Below, in pieces: positions 1-9,755 of a DNA stretch of 51,924 nt. The notes below the pieces were generated by a model. The model saw only the letters and a program-made list of their open reading frames with translations. It did no database searches and was not told where the DNA came from. Within the stretch, counting starts at the first letter, position 1. Each line of letters opens with the position of its first letter. Source of the stretch: Flavobacteriales bacterium (GTDB lineage Bacteria; Bacteroidota; Bacteroidia; Flavobacteriales_D; Sanyastnellaceae). The stretch covers positions 1 through 51,924 of the forward strand of contig CANGTU010000018.1 in the NCBI GenBank assembly GCA_947456965.1. The letters are read 5' to 3'. Position numbers and translations under genes: made by a program.

Positions 1-2409
1 ACTCTCCGCGGTGATGATCAGATCATTCAGCCCATTGCCCTTGCCCTCGATGCGGGTCAGGAACACTCCGGTGCCGTATGATGCATTGGCTGTGGTACCA
101 CCATTTTCCGGCTTTACATCGTGAGGAATGGCAGCGATCACGGGGATGGCTCCGATAGCCCCCTTACGAGAAGCGAGGAAGGCTTCATCTTGACCACGCT
201 CTTGTGCCACGTCGTATTCCTGGTAGTTGTTGTAGCCATAAGCAATAACCATGAAGTAGTAGGTCTTATGGTTGACCAGACGATTATTGCCTTGGGCGAA
301 GGCGTCGGTGGTGACTCGGAAGGAACGGCGGATTCCTTCATTAGAAGCGTCAACCATCAACTCCGGAACGATCATTTCAGTATCCGGATCACGGCTATAG
401 TTGATGATGTTGGAAATCTCATTCCTCACATCACATTGTGCGATCAATCTGGCCTTACCGATGTCATCGAGATCGGCCGGATTGACTTCAGCATTGGCCA
501 ATTGATACACGAGATACCCCTCAAACTTGTAGGAGCGCTGCTCATCTGTGAGTTGCGTTCCGTCAGAAAGTTCTTCGGGAATGCTGGGATCAAAACCACC
601 CTGATCGGGACCGTAGTTTTCCTGATAGTTGGTCGAAATGGGATTGTCATTGCTCAGCATGAGGATGACCTCACGGCTCATTTCGCGCACGGTTACATCC
701 GGCGCATCGGGGCCGGATACGAGCTCGAAGCAGTTGTCAAACAGGGCTTGTGCCTTGTCGTCAAACTCACGGAGCAGATCCACCGATTCTGAGGGAGTTC
801 CCCCGTTTGCGCGAGCCCAGACAACACCTACGGTAATGTTGTTGTAATCACCAGGGCTCAGGGTAAAGGGTCCGGCGGCCTGTATAAATCTGCGGTCGCC
901 AGGCACATTACCTGCCGTTACTTCATTCCATGCGGGAACAGCAACACCGCGAGTACCCCACGCCACTGGATCTGTGCTTCCCGGGAACATATAATCCGCG
1001 TCCACGTTTTGAAGCACGCCTGGGCCGCTCACTCCATTTCCGCCATACTTCATGCGGGCTCCGTTCTTCCAGAATCCTCGCATAAAGTTGTAGTAGTGAA
1101 TGGCTACCGTAGGATCTCCGTTTATAGGATTACCGGGGTTGTTGTTATAATAAACGAAGCGACGCATTCCAAAGCGCTCATTGTCGATCACGCCATCGCC
1201 GTAACCGATTCCGAGACCCTTGTAGGGAATTCCCAGACTGTCATCAGCATCAATGATATCCGTAGTAAGCGGATTGTCAAATTCATCTTCATCCTGATAT
1301 GGGCCTTCAAAGAAGTCCACACCCACAGCCGGCGGGTTGGAACCGTAACCGGGAGAGGAAGTTGTTGGCTCATCGAAGGAATCACCATTGTAGCAGTAAC
1401 CAAGACCTCGCTGAACATCACACCCCACATAATCGTCCACAGATGTTCCCAGATCGGCGTCTACCCACGACCCGAAGTACGTATTGGTCAGAGTCTGACT
1501 ACCCTGATTAATCAGCACGTAGTTGTAAAAAGTCATGTTGTTCACCTCATCATTGGATGTGAACGCGAAGGCTTGCGCCCGGACCTCCATTCCGATTGGC
1601 TGACCCTGTGATTCGGTGTGTGCATTACCCTTGTCGTTGAAGATCCAGTAAAAGGTCTGGTCACCGAACAGGGGCACGGGATCCTCACGCCGGCGCTCGA
1701 AGCAGTTGATTTCCCTGAGGAAGTCATACCACGGATAGTCGCCTTCCTGAGGGTTGTAAAACATGTCTCCATCGTAATCGTAGAACGGCGCCAGATAAAG
1801 ATCCTGCCCTGCCGCGGTGTTACCGAGGGCTGGATAATCGAAGAAATACGATGGGATCGCATAGTTCTCGATGCAGTCATCTTCACCCGCCTCATCGCAG
1901 TCAAAGAATTGACGTTGGCGCTGGCTGTCCTGACGCAGGCTCACGAAGAACCGGTCATACTGCGTACAAACCTGAGGAGTCACCGAAGCGGTACCGTCAT
2001 TGGTGAGCGGACCCGGCCAGAAGTCATTCCCGTCAGCACGGAAAGTAACCGCCGCCAGCTTGAGCTGCTGGTCGGGCGAAATCCCCCCCATCCAGAGCGC
2101 TCCGGCATAGATGGAAGAAACATTCCCTTCCTTCGGTACGATATAGGCGGCCCGGCTATTAGCGCGGTCCTGCCACATCGATCCTCCGGTTTCGATCAAC
2201 GCCTTTACGTTATTCCACTCCAGGTTGCGGAGGCCGGTTGCAGGCGCGCAGGATGCGGAGCGAGTGTCCTGAAGGACTTCATCGCCCTGTTCTCCGTGAT
2301 GCGCCCCACCATTGCTGTTACCTGAAGTGACGTACTTGTACGCCAGCGCAGGCTGCATGGTCAGGATGGCGAAAGCGAGTGCGGTTGCTTTTCCAATTAC
2401 TTTGATCAT
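1..2409 (-). CDS. Secreted protein partnered with TonB-dependent receptor (3' end outside window)
   Basis: An uninterrupted minus-strand frame of 803 codons starts at ATG 2409 and runs off the left edge, so the C-terminus is not visible. The N-terminus MIKVIGKATALAFAILTMQ looks like a Sec signal peptide ending near ALA. Early in the mature part lies a LEWNNVKALIETGGSMW segment and an AYIVPKEG...YAGALWMGG stretch. I recognise this as a large exported Bacteroidota family usually encoded next to carboxypeptidase-regulatory TonB receptors and often ending in a T9SS sorting domain. Here it follows the receptor gene by 44 nt on the same strand, so the two are probably co-transcribed. The substrate or exact role is unknown. 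The T9SS tail is expected but lies outside the window. Confidence 0.8.
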   Translation of the reverse strand, partial: MIKVIGKATALAFAILTMQPALAYKYVTSGNSNGGAHHGEQGDEVLQDTRSASCAPATGLRNLEWNNVKALIETGGSMWQDRANSRAAYIVPKEGNVSSIYAGALWMGGISPDQQLKLAAVTFRADGNDFWPGPLTNDGTASVTPQVCTQYDRFFVSLRQDSQRQRQFFDCDEAGEDDCIENYAIPSYFFDYPALGNTAAGQDLYLAPFYDYDGDMFYNPQEGDYPWYDFLREINCFERRREDPVPLFGDQTFYWIFNDKGNAHTESQGQPIGMEVRAQAFAFTSNDEVNNMTFYNYVLINQGSQTLTNTYFGSWVDADLGTSVDDYVGCDVQRGLGYCYNGDSFDEPTTSSPGYGSNPPAVGVDFFEGPYQDEDEFDNPLTTDIIDADDSLGIPYKGLGIGYGDGVIDNERFGMRRFVYYNNNPGNPINGDPTVAIHYYNFMRGFWKNGARMKYGGNGVSGPGVLQNVDADYMFPGSTDPVAWGTRGVAVPAWNEVTAGNVPGDRRFIQAAGPFTLSPGDYNNITVGVVWARANGGTPSESVDLLREFDDKAQALFDNCFELVSGPDAPDVTVREMSREVILMLSNDNPISTNYQENYGPDQGGFDPSIPEELSDGTQLTDEQRSYKFEGYLVYQLANAEVNPADLDDIGKARLIAQCDVRNEISNIINYSRDPDTEMIVPELMVDASNEGIRRSFRVTTDAFAQGNNRLVNHKTYYFMVIAYGYNNYQEYDVAQERGQDEAFLASRKGAIGAIPVIAAIPHDVKPENGGTTANASYGTGVFLTRIEGKGNGLNDLIITAES

Positions 2410-2453
2410 CGTCTCGTATGGTTGAGTCAAAAAAAACGTGCTTGCTTAAAAGG

Positions 2454-5400
2454 TCAGAAATCGAGGCGTATACCCAAGCGAATCTGGCGCGGAAGGCCCA
2501 GATTGAATGGGTTGTCGACAAACATGCGGTAGTAGTTGCGGAACGCTTCGGGAGAATTCTGGGAGTTGATGAACGACTGGTATTGCGCCGCAGCCAGGAA
2601 TCCATCATCATCCGGAGTACCGGTGAACCGGTATACGCTGTTCACATTCTGAGTATTCAACAGGTTGATCACCCAGAGGTAAACATTGAGGTTGGCGGCC
2701 TTTTTCTTGTTTTCATCCTTTCCAAAGGCGAGCGAGAAATTCCGATCGATGTTCATGTCGACGGTGAACTGCCAGGGCAGACGTGCACCATTGATGGAAC
2801 CCTCAGTAGAAGGAGAGATCTCTCCCGTGATTGGCGTCGGAAATACCTGCGGAGTATAAGGTGTTCCGGAGCCGAGATTGGCAATGAAGTTGATCCCGGT
2901 ATTCTCGAAAATCGGCTTGCCAAACCAGACCGGGCCATTGTAGTCAGCTCCTTCGCCATAGCGGTAGTCCACTGTGGTTACGATCCGGTGACGCTGATCG
3001 TAGTTCACAGGGGCTACGTTGCGGAGGTTTGGAAGTCCTGCATTGATCAAGGCGATCTGAGACTGGTTGGACGACCCCGTACCATCGGCAAACTGGAGGG
3101 TGTAGGAAGCCTTCATCCAGAGATTGCCGGTACGGCGAAGATCGTAAGTGAGAGTAAGTCCCTTTACTGTACCGAAGTCAATGTTATCGAATGCCCGGTA
3201 AGTGCTCGGATAGGCCCCCACAAAACTGCGCACCTGAAGCATATTCCGCAACTCTCGGTAGAAGGCCTCAATCTTGATGGAGGATGAACGGCTCAATACC
3301 TGCTGGAAACCGAGGGCGTAGTCAACAGTGCGCTCTGGCTTCAGGTTGGGGTTGTTCAACAGCACGTTGCGGTTTTCCATGTAGAGGTAGTCCGCCGGAT
3401 TGAATCGGTTGGAATCAAATGGGCGCTGTGTGAGCACGTCATAATGGGCGAAGAACAGGGCCTCATCAGAAATAGGAAACGAGAAGGCAATACGCGGCAT
3501 GATGTTGACAGCGGGATCATACTCGCGGAAGGCACCGCTGGTAAGTGGTGCGTTAGGATCCACCTTCAGGTAAGGATTGACACGACCACCGGCCGCCACA
3601 GAGGTAAACGGATCTGTAACGACCTGCCCCTCGGCATTGTACCATGTGTTGCCGTCGCGATAACCGGTGATGCTGGTGGGATTGGTGACATCATCAACAT
3701 ACACCACAAAGTCATCCCCGATGTTGCCGGGACGAGCTGCACCAAACCGGTCAAAATTGGTCTCACCGGCCGTAAAGGCCTCGCTGATCACAAATGGATC
3801 TTTCGGTACATACTGGTTCGCATCGAAACGGTCAATCCGGACACCCACGTTGAAGATCAGGTCATCAAAGGCAAACTTGTCCATGATGTAACCGGAGATG
3901 TAAATCGGCTCGAAGGCGCCGATCGGGCGGGTGAAATAGGTATTGTTGCCAAGCGTCTTGGTCTCGGAGAAGAAGTCTTCAATGGTAGGGCGGCCCCGAA
4001 GGCGATTGCCCTTGTGATCGTAACCGAAATAGGTCACGAGGTTGTTACCCTGATTGAGCAGGTCGTCGGCACCGAACATATCCACGGTCAGGAAGTCGGG
4101 CTCAAGACCATCAGTGTTGATGAAGTCTGTGCCATTCGGATCAAGGCCGAGTGCCGTGCGGAGGTTATAATCGAACTCAAACTGGCCATCACCTACCAGG
4201 TTGCCATAGTTGACATAGGTGAATGATCCGAAGTTGAAGGGCTGCGGGTTATTTTCATCGAGCTCCCGGTTGTGGAAGTTGGCGTACTGGCGTGCGAGTT
4301 GCCACATGCCCACAGGAGCGAGGAAATATCCTGCATCACGACGCTGTTCAAACTCGAATCCCGCCTGAAGGGCATGGTCGCCTGCATCCGCGGAGAACAT
4401 ACCACTTACACGGAACTGCCCGGTATTGGTCTCGCTGAAGCCATTATTCTGCGAACCGATGTATCGCCAAAGGGCATAGGTATTACCTGGCTGCTGGCCA
4501 TTGATCAGGCCATTTCCGCCCTGAATATTTTCAAGAGTGGAGTAGGGGTCATTCCCAATCTGCTCAATTTCCGTGGTGCCCTCATTCAGAATAGGGTCAA
4601 ACACAGGATCGTCAGTCAGGATAACGTCTGTTCCATTGAGGACTTCGTTGACGTAAGCATTGGTCTCAAAGAGGTCGAAGTACTGATTGGTGACGGCCGC
4701 GAGGTCAGGGTTATAGGGGGACGGACGGTAGTTAATGTTGACATTCTGCCAACCGTTCTGCTCATAAAAAGTATTAGACTCGGACGCAGTGTAGGTGGGC
4801 AGACGGAGAATATCGAAGTAACCGATGTGGCCATAACGGAAGAAGGAACGACCATGGGTATCGTCTTCGCGACGGTCAAAGGTGCGTGAATAGTCCACCA
4901 TGATGGAGTAGAACATATTCCGCAGGTTGCTGGAGGCTGATTCGCCTCCTTCTGCATTCCGGAAGCGCTGACTGATCTTGGCGTAAGCCCTCCAGTCGAG
5001 TTCGGTTGACCGCTGGTTGTTGTCGAAGTTCATCAGCATGTTGCCGAAATCGAAGTCATAGCCCCGACTAAGCGCCGCAGTTCCCCCGAACGTGATGGTC
5101 ATGTTCTGTGAGGTATTCAGGTCTACCTTGGCAACGAGGTTGGCAGAACGGTTGCGCACATTCATGCGGGTCGGATTCTGTTCAAAGCTTTCTGCCGTTA
5201 GGAAGTCAGCATTGTACAAAGCACCGTTGACTTCTCCATTGGCCTGAACATTCTGGCGCAGTGGATTAGCCAGAATGGCTTGCCGCGCGTCTTCCTTCAT
5301 GCGATAAACACCACCGAAAGCCGGATTGCCATCCAAAATGTCGGTGTAATTGCCGGATACAAAGAAGCCCAGCAGGGGTCTGCCTTTCTTGCCGTTCTCA

Positions 5401-6218
5401 TCCTTCTGGAAGATGAGCGGACCGGACAGAGAGCCCTCTACCAGGTTATAGGCGTAACGATCAAGACCAACGCCGCGATCACCGCTGGTGAAGCCGGAGG
5501 TAATCAGCTCGATCCCACCGCTGTACTCGGCAGAGGCGCTGCGCAAGGCTATGTTGATCACACCTCCTGTAGCATCCCCGATATTCGCGGGAATACCACC
5601 GGTCAGTACGCTGATTTCTTCCAGTGCTGATTTAGGCAGTGAAGTGGATCCGCGCACCTTTATACCGTCAATGTAAACCCAGGTGGAGTTGGTGCGCGCA
5701 CCGCGGATGGAAATCCCGCCACCCGTTCCGGCGGTGTTCACACCCGCCACTGTGCTGGCCAGCCCAAGTGCATCCCGGCTAGGCATCTTCGCGATTTCCT
5801 CCCGGGTAACCGTTCCCCCTGAAGCACCGCCGTCCTTGTCAATCAGCGGTACCTTATAGTCTACGATCTCGATGGTGGTCAATTCAACACCAGCGCTCAA
5901 CTGAGCATTTACGAAGGCTATTTTCCCGCTTGAAATAGGAACCTTTGAAATGGTCTGGGTCTGGTAGCCGACGAAAGAGAACTGAATGTCATAAGTCCCC
6001 GGCTCGATCGGCTTGATGGTATACTCCCCGTCAATATCTGTGGTTCCGCCGGTCACCAGATTACCATTCAGGAACACCACGACGTTCACAAACGGCAGTG
6101 CTTCCTTGGTCTCTTTATCGGTGACCTTTCCCTTCAATGTTCCCGACGACACCTGCGCGGCAACCGGGCTCACTGAAAGGAGGAGAAATGCGACGAGCAG
6201 GTAAAAGTTTCTCTGCAT
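2454..6218 (-). CDS. TonB-dependent outer-membrane receptor with N-terminal carboxypeptidase-regulatory-like domain
   Basis: 1254 residues. A signal peptide (MQRNFYLLVAFLLLSVSPVAAQ) is followed by a CarboxypepD_reg-like beta-sandwich at about residues 25-110 (GKVTDKETKEALPFVNV, then a DIDGEYTI and GTYDIQFSFVGY pattern). A plug domain lies at about 120-235 (IAKMPSRDALGL, GGGISIRGAR, ATGGVIN). The remainder is a long beta-barrel ending in LGIRLDF, whose terminal aromatic residue is typical of BAM-inserted barrels. It imports an unknown ligand with TonB energy. It is first in a two-gene unit with the secreted protein downstream. No SusD-like gene is adjacent, so this is not a canonical polysaccharide-utilisation pair. 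The substrate cannot be inferred. Confidence 0.93.
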   Translation of the reverse strand: MQRNFYLLVAFLLLSVSPVAAQVSSGTLKGKVTDKETKEALPFVNVVVFLNGNLVTGGTTDIDGEYTIKPIEPGTYDIQFSFVGYQTQTISKVPISSGKIAFVNAQLSAGVELTTIEIVDYKVPLIDKDGGASGGTVTREEIAKMPSRDALGLASTVAGVNTAGTGGGISIRGARTNSTWVYIDGIKVRGSTSLPKSALEEISVLTGGIPANIGDATGGVINIALRSASAEYSGGIELITSGFTSGDRGVGLDRYAYNLVEGSLSGPLIFQKDENGKKGRPLLGFFVSGNYTDILDGNPAFGGVYRMKEDARQAILANPLRQNVQANGEVNGALYNADFLTAESFEQNPTRMNVRNRSANLVAKVDLNTSQNMTITFGGTAALSRGYDFDFGNMLMNFDNNQRSTELDWRAYAKISQRFRNAEGGESASSNLRNMFYSIMVDYSRTFDRREDDTHGRSFFRYGHIGYFDILRLPTYTASESNTFYEQNGWQNVNINYRPSPYNPDLAAVTNQYFDLFETNAYVNEVLNGTDVILTDDPVFDPILNEGTTEIEQIGNDPYSTLENIQGGNGLINGQQPGNTYALWRYIGSQNNGFSETNTGQFRVSGMFSADAGDHALQAGFEFEQRRDAGYFLAPVGMWQLARQYANFHNRELDENNPQPFNFGSFTYVNYGNLVGDGQFEFDYNLRTALGLDPNGTDFINTDGLEPDFLTVDMFGADDLLNQGNNLVTYFGYDHKGNRLRGRPTIEDFFSETKTLGNNTYFTRPIGAFEPIYISGYIMDKFAFDDLIFNVGVRIDRFDANQYVPKDPFVISEAFTAGETNFDRFGAARPGNIGDDFVVYVDDVTNPTSITGYRDGNTWYNAEGQVVTDPFTSVAAGGRVNPYLKVDPNAPLTSGAFREYDPAVNIMPRIAFSFPISDEALFFAHYDVLTQRPFDSNRFNPADYLYMENRNVLLNNPNLKPERTVDYALGFQQVLSRSSSIKIEAFYRELRNMLQVRSFVGAYPSTYRAFDNIDFGTVKGLTLTYDLRRTGNLWMKASYTLQFADGTGSSNQSQIALINAGLPNLRNVAPVNYDQRHRIVTTVDYRYGEGADYNGPVWFGKPIFENTGINFIANLGSGTPYTPQVFPTPITGEISPSTEGSINGARLPWQFTVDMNIDRNFSLAFGKDENKKKAANLNVYLWVINLLNTQNVNSVYRFTGTPDDDGFLAAAQYQSFINSQNSPEAFRNYYRMFVDNPFNLGLPRQIRLGIRLDF

Positions 6219-6222
6219 ACTA

Positions 6223-6316
6223 CAACGGGTTAAGGATGTGGAACAAGGCTTGTCATTAAGCGGCCGCTAAAATAAAAATTATCACTGCTTTTAACGCCCC
6301 TTAACATAACCCGTTG
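6223..6316. repeat. Inverted repeat flanking the TonB-receptor promoter region
   Basis: CAACGGGTTA at 6223-6232 is matched by its exact reverse complement TAACCCGTTG at 6307-6316, 74 nt apart. Both copies sit in the upstream region of the receptor gene, whose start is at 6218. The spacing is too wide for a simple RNA hairpin and suits paired protein-binding sites or a looped regulator. The A/T-rich spacer (6270-6290) is where a promoter would be expected, but no clean TAnnTTTG box is present. Confidence 0.4.
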
Positions 6317-6433
6317 AGAAATGATTTGCCTTTTGGGCGGCTCTGCGATGAGCTAAGGGCCTAACCTCCTCATTCTCACGGGTATTTTGCCAGGTCACAT
6401 CCAAAAGTACGGGTGCAATTCTACTCAGGCTTC

Positions 6434-6463
6434 AAAGAATCGGGCGTTTTCGGCCCATTCTTT
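6434..6463 (-). terminator. Intrinsic terminator of the antiporter operon
   Basis: AAAGAAT (6434-6440), an unpaired C, GGGC (6442-6445), a 7-nt loop, GCCC (6453-6456) and ATTCTTT (6457-6463) form an 11-bp stem with one bulge. It is A-rich on one side and T-rich on the other, so it could work in either direction. It lies about 65 nt past the stop of the last gene of the minus-strand operon. A second perfect 7-bp hairpin (CAGGTCC 6466-6472 with GGACCTG 6486-6492) stands between it and that stop. The remainder of the 309-bp gap (6219-6527) holds no gene that I can see. Confidence 0.6.
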
Positions 6464-6527
6464 TACAGGTCCATGGGCATAAATGGGACCTGACCAAAAA
6501 GAACGCGTTGATTACTAAAGTGGTGGA

Positions 6528-6845
6528 TCAAAAGCGACGCTTTCGGAAAAGTCGCTTGTACCAGGGAATTTGCCTGCCCCGGGCCTGTTGCTCAGCCTTG
6601 CGAAAGGTTTTTTTCATCCTCTTCCGGGTGGCCTTGTCCTGAATTTCCAGATGGCTGGTGCGCTTCTCCGAATATGAAGCCTCGGTCTCGGCTCGCTTGG
6701 CTGCCTCGCGCTCCTGGGCATTTTCAGGCGTTTGAACATCATTCCCCTTCTGGCGTCGGGGGCGCTTCTGTGCGTCCACGCCGAGGGCCAGAACAAACAG
6801 GATGAGGACGAGGATAAGCCGGTGCATGACGGGGTAACGCATCAT
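6528..6845 (-). CDS. Small exported, strongly basic protein of unknown function
   Basis: 105 residues: a hydrophobic N-terminus (HRLILVLILFVLALGVDAQ) resembling a signal peptide, then a highly charged Lys/Arg/Glu-rich stretch ending in WYKRLFRKRRF. The start ATG at 6845 overlaps the stop of the upstream gene in an ATGA arrangement, which supports this start and translational coupling. An internal Met at 6827 would give a cleaner signal peptide. I recognise no family. The basic tail suggests contact with an anionic partner such as LPS, peptidoglycan or membrane, but that is inference. It is the last gene of the antiporter operon. Confidence 0.65.
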   Translation of the reverse strand: MMRYPVMHRLILVLILFVLALGVDAQKRPRRQKGNDVQTPENAQEREAAKRAETEASYSEKRTSHLEIQDKATRKRMKKTFRKAEQQARGRQIPWYKRLFRKRRF

Positions 6846-7747
6846 GGGTGGTATTCATATGCGAACTTCGTGATGCGGATGTCACCGCTCTGAACATCAT
6901 GGTCAATCAGGGCCTCCACGAGCATATTCTCGAGGTACAGGACCTCTATCTCCCGGGTGAGTTCCCTGGTTTGGTAATACTCTACTTTCTGCAGGTTACC
7001 CAGCGGATCGTAGTAAAAAATATCGGTTTTCTCCGCGCTGCCTTGATTATCGGTCTGGATGATCTCATCAATCCAGCCCTTGTCGTTGTAGCGATAGGTC
7101 CGTGTAATGGTTCTGCCGCTCATGACGAGCTCCTCCACTTCGCGGGTGATATAACCGAGCGAGTCGCGCATCACTGTGCGCTCGCTGTAAAAGAGGCCGT
7201 AATTGTTGAATGCGCGCCGGCGCACGTCCCGAGTCCCCGCGGGGTAGTATTCATATGACTCGGAATTGACTACGATCATCTTCCCGGGCTCAAGTTTTGC
7301 TGGATCGGCAGACTGATTTTCGGATTTACCAAAGTCAATCCGCTTGATCCGACCCTGATCGTCATAGTGGACGGATTGGGTGAGAATGCCCCGGGACCCT
7401 GTCTCTCGCCTGAGCTCTACCTCGCCCAGATCATTGCGCTTGTATTCTACCCTCAGACTGTCCACCAGATGCAAAACCGAGGTAACCTTGTCAAAGGCCT
7501 TCAGCAATCCTACTTCATTGAAGTGAAATACGATCTGATCGGGGAGGGGCTGGATGGTGCGTCCGGGACGCTTTACCGACACGATGCCCTGTATGGTCTT
7601 GATTTTATTCTGCCAAAGAAACTCCTGATTGAAATACATTTCTTCGCTGAAGGCATTGCCCAGCCGGTTATCAATGATCTGGGCTGCAGGCTCTTCAGGC
7701 TGGCACAGGCAGAGGGCCATGGCCAGGAGTAAGGTGACGTTCTTCAT
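6842..7747 (-). CDS. Exported YD-repeat-like protein of unknown function
   Basis: 301 residues from ATG 7747, where the ATG overlaps the TGA of the upstream thioredoxin-like gene (ATGA). The reading frame stays open upstream to 7981, but that extension lies inside the previous gene and has no family character. The start used here gives a signal peptide ([16 protein letters not shown]). The body contains repeated Tyr-rich strands such as [27 protein letters not shown] and [15 protein letters not shown]. These resemble the YD/RHS-type beta-hairpin repeats seen in many Bacteroidota exported proteins of unknown role. It is the third of four tightly packed genes. Confidence 0.7.
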   Translation of the reverse strand: MKNVTLLLAMALCLCQPEEPAAQIIDNRLGNAFSEEMYFNQEFLWQNKIKTIQGIVSVKRPGRTIQPLPDQIVFHFNEVGLLKAFDKVTSVLHLVDSLRVEYKRNDLGEVELRRETGSRGILTQSVHYDDQGRIKRIDFGKSENQSADPAKLEPGKMIVVNSESYEYYPAGTRDVRRRAFNNYGLFYSERTVMRDSLGYITREVEELVMSGRTITRTYRYNDKGWIDEIIQTDNQGSAEKTDIFYYDPLGNLQKVEYYQTRELTREIEVLYLENMLVEALIDHDVQSGDIRITKFAYEYHP

Positions 7748-9753
7748 CCGATGGTTCTGAGGGCTTCCTGCATGCTGCGCACCGGCGCCTGGCATTGGTT
7801 CCCGGAGCAAACATACACGGTGGGCTCCGCACTGAAACGGCCCCTGAAAAGAGGCAATGAACGCTCGGTTGTGGAAGCGGCGAGCAAAGAATTGGGCACA
7901 TAGTGCAGGTGCCATTCGCTCCAGGCATCTTGCGCATAAGGGCCATGCACCACAACTTCGTGAAAGGGTCTGGTGTGCCATAGGAACGCCACAAGCCAGT
8001 TGGACCAGGAGGCACCGTAATCCACTCTGGGTTGAATAGCATCAAGCATCTTCCTGCTCCGGGCTATGAGATAAGGCCTGTCGAGATAATGACCAAGGAG
8101 AAAGAGTGTGCGACACAAAGATGAATTGGCCGAAGGGATGACGTTATCAGCAATATCCATGTTCCGGCTGAAGAGCTGCTCGCCCTGCTCTTCAGTGAAC
8201 CAGAATAGGCCCGTGGCATCATCACTGAAGCGCTCCAAAACGAAAAGCATGGTATCGTTGGCTTCATCCAGCCAGAATGGATCACTGGTGCATGCGTGCA
8301 GCTGAAGCGCTGACTCGGCATACCAGGCATAGTCATCCAGGAAGGCCGGTCCATGACCACCACCCGCTACCATGAGCCGCTGCAGCCGACCTGTTTCCTG
8401 GCGCAGGGCGGCAATCTGCCGGGCAACCGCGAGTCCGGCTTCCAGATAGGAGGCCTCGCCTGTTGCTTTCCAAGCCTCTGCGCATGCTCCCACCATCAAG
8501 GCATTCCAGGAAGTGATGCACTTATTATCCAATCCGGGCCTGATCCTCTCTTGCCTGACTGTGAACAGGAGGTTCCGGATTTCTCTGAGGCGTGCACTCC
8601 AGGTTTCGGCATTGAGTCCGCGGGAGGCAGCGAAAGAGTGGTCATCCTCTCGTCGAAGCAGGATATTCAGCCCATGTTCCCAGTAACCTTCCCGCCCCAC
8701 GTGGTAATACGCCGCGGCATCTTCGTAGTAGTGGCCCAAAGCGGCTTTCAGCTCATCATCGGTCCAGCAGTAAAATCGTCCCTCTATGCCTTCGCTGTCC
8801 GCATCAAGTGCTGACCAGAAGAGGCCTTCAGGCGAGGTCAGTTCGCGCAGCACAAATTCCATGGTTTCGTGTACGACCTTTATGTAGTGGTTTGATCCTG
8901 TTGCCCGAGCTGCCTTGCTGTAAATGGCCACCAGCTGTGCATTGTCGTAAAGCATCTTCTCGAAGTGAGGTACTTTCCAACCGGCATCAACACTGTACCG
9001 GGCAAATCCCCCGCCCACCTGATCATACAGACCTCCGCGGGCCATCTCATCCAAAGTCAGCCGAACGAATCCAAGGGCATCTTCATCGTGAAAAAGCAAC
9101 GCATAGTCGAGCAGAAAATCGAGATTGGTGGGCATAGGAAACTTGGGTGCTTTGCGCGCTCCTCCGCGCTCGCGATCCCAATAGGCTCTCCAGTGCTCCA
9201 CCACCCGCATGATCCAATCATCATCCGCATGGAACTCTGCTGCAGGTTCCACCACCGAAGTGAGCCGAACTCCTTCAGCGAGCTGAGCCGCATACTCTTC
9301 GACCTTTCCGCGCTCGTTGCGATGCAGTTCATGCAAGTGTTCCAAAACAGAAAGCCAGCGGTCGAGGGGTAAATAGGTGCCGCCGTATACGGGACGACCA
9401 TCGGGCAGACAAAAGACATTCAGCGGCCAGCCACCATGTCCGGTCATGAGCTGGAGCGCTGTCATATACACCTGATCAACATCCGGCCTTTCCTCGCGAT
9501 CTACTTTAATGCAGATGAAATGCGCATTCATGACCTCCGCTGCTTCTTCTTTCTCGAAGACCTCGCGCTCCATCACATGGCACCAATGACAAGCGCTGTA
9601 GCCTATGCTCACCAGCACGAGTTTGTCCTCCCGCCTGGCCAGATCCCACGCTTCATCACACCAGGGATACCAGTCCACGGGATTTCGCGCGTGCTGGAGG
9701 AGATAGGGAGATGTGCTGGCTGCAAGTCGGTTGGGTGAGGTGGAATGCTTCAT
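7744..9753 (-). CDS. DUF255 thioredoxin-domain protein (YyaL/SPATA20 family)
   Basis: 669 residues, close to the usual family length. The N-terminus has the family signature ([17 protein letters not shown]), then a thioredoxin-like fold with a CHWC active-site-like motif at Cys55-Cys58 (SACHWCHVM) and a [12 protein letters not shown] segment. The C-terminal two thirds is an alpha/alpha-barrel resembling N-acylglucosamine epimerases ([28 protein letters not shown]). The biochemical function is not settled. No signal peptide is evident, so it is probably cytoplasmic. It starts 2 nt after the antiporter stop and overlaps the next gene by 4 nt. Confidence 0.92.
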   Translation of the reverse strand: MKHSTSPNRLAASTSPYLLQHARNPVDWYPWCDEAWDLARREDKLVLVSIGYSACHWCHVMEREVFEKEEAAEVMNAHFICIKVDREERPDVDQVYMTALQLMTGHGGWPLNVFCLPDGRPVYGGTYLPLDRWLSVLEHLHELHRNERGKVEEYAAQLAEGVRLTSVVEPAAEFHADDDWIMRVVEHWRAYWDRERGGARKAPKFPMPTNLDFLLDYALLFHDEDALGFVRLTLDEMARGGLYDQVGGGFARYSVDAGWKVPHFEKMLYDNAQLVAIYSKAARATGSNHYIKVVHETMEFVLRELTSPEGLFWSALDADSEGIEGRFYCWTDDELKAALGHYYEDAAAYYHVGREGYWEHGLNILLRREDDHSFAASRGLNAETWSARLREIRNLLFTVRQERIRPGLDNKCITSWNALMVGACAEAWKATGEASYLEAGLAVARQIAALRQETGRLQRLMVAGGGHGPAFLDDYAWYAESALQLHACTSDPFWLDEANDTMLFVLERFSDDATGLFWFTEEQGEQLFSRNMDIADNVIPSANSSLCRTLFLLGHYLDRPYLIARSRKMLDAIQPRVDYGASWSNWLVAFLWHTRPFHEVVVHGPYAQDAWSEWHLHYVPNSLLAASTTERSLPLFRGRFSAEPTVYVCSGNQCQAPVRSMQEALRTIG

Positions 9754-9755
9754 GG

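Noticed and set aside
121-792. Plus-strand open frame of 223 codons
   Set aside because: It is antisense to the uninterrupted secreted-protein frame on the minus strand (1-2409), which has a signal peptide and family motifs. The same holds for the other plus-strand frames between 1009 and 2325.
3444-4226. Plus-strand open frame of 260 codons
   Set aside because: It lies wholly inside the TonB-receptor gene in antisense, with no recognisable domain.
7748-7981. N-terminal extension of the YD-repeat-like gene
   Set aside because: The extra 78 residues overlap the end of the thioredoxin-like gene and resemble no signal peptide; the ATG at 7747 gives a good one and an ATGA junction.
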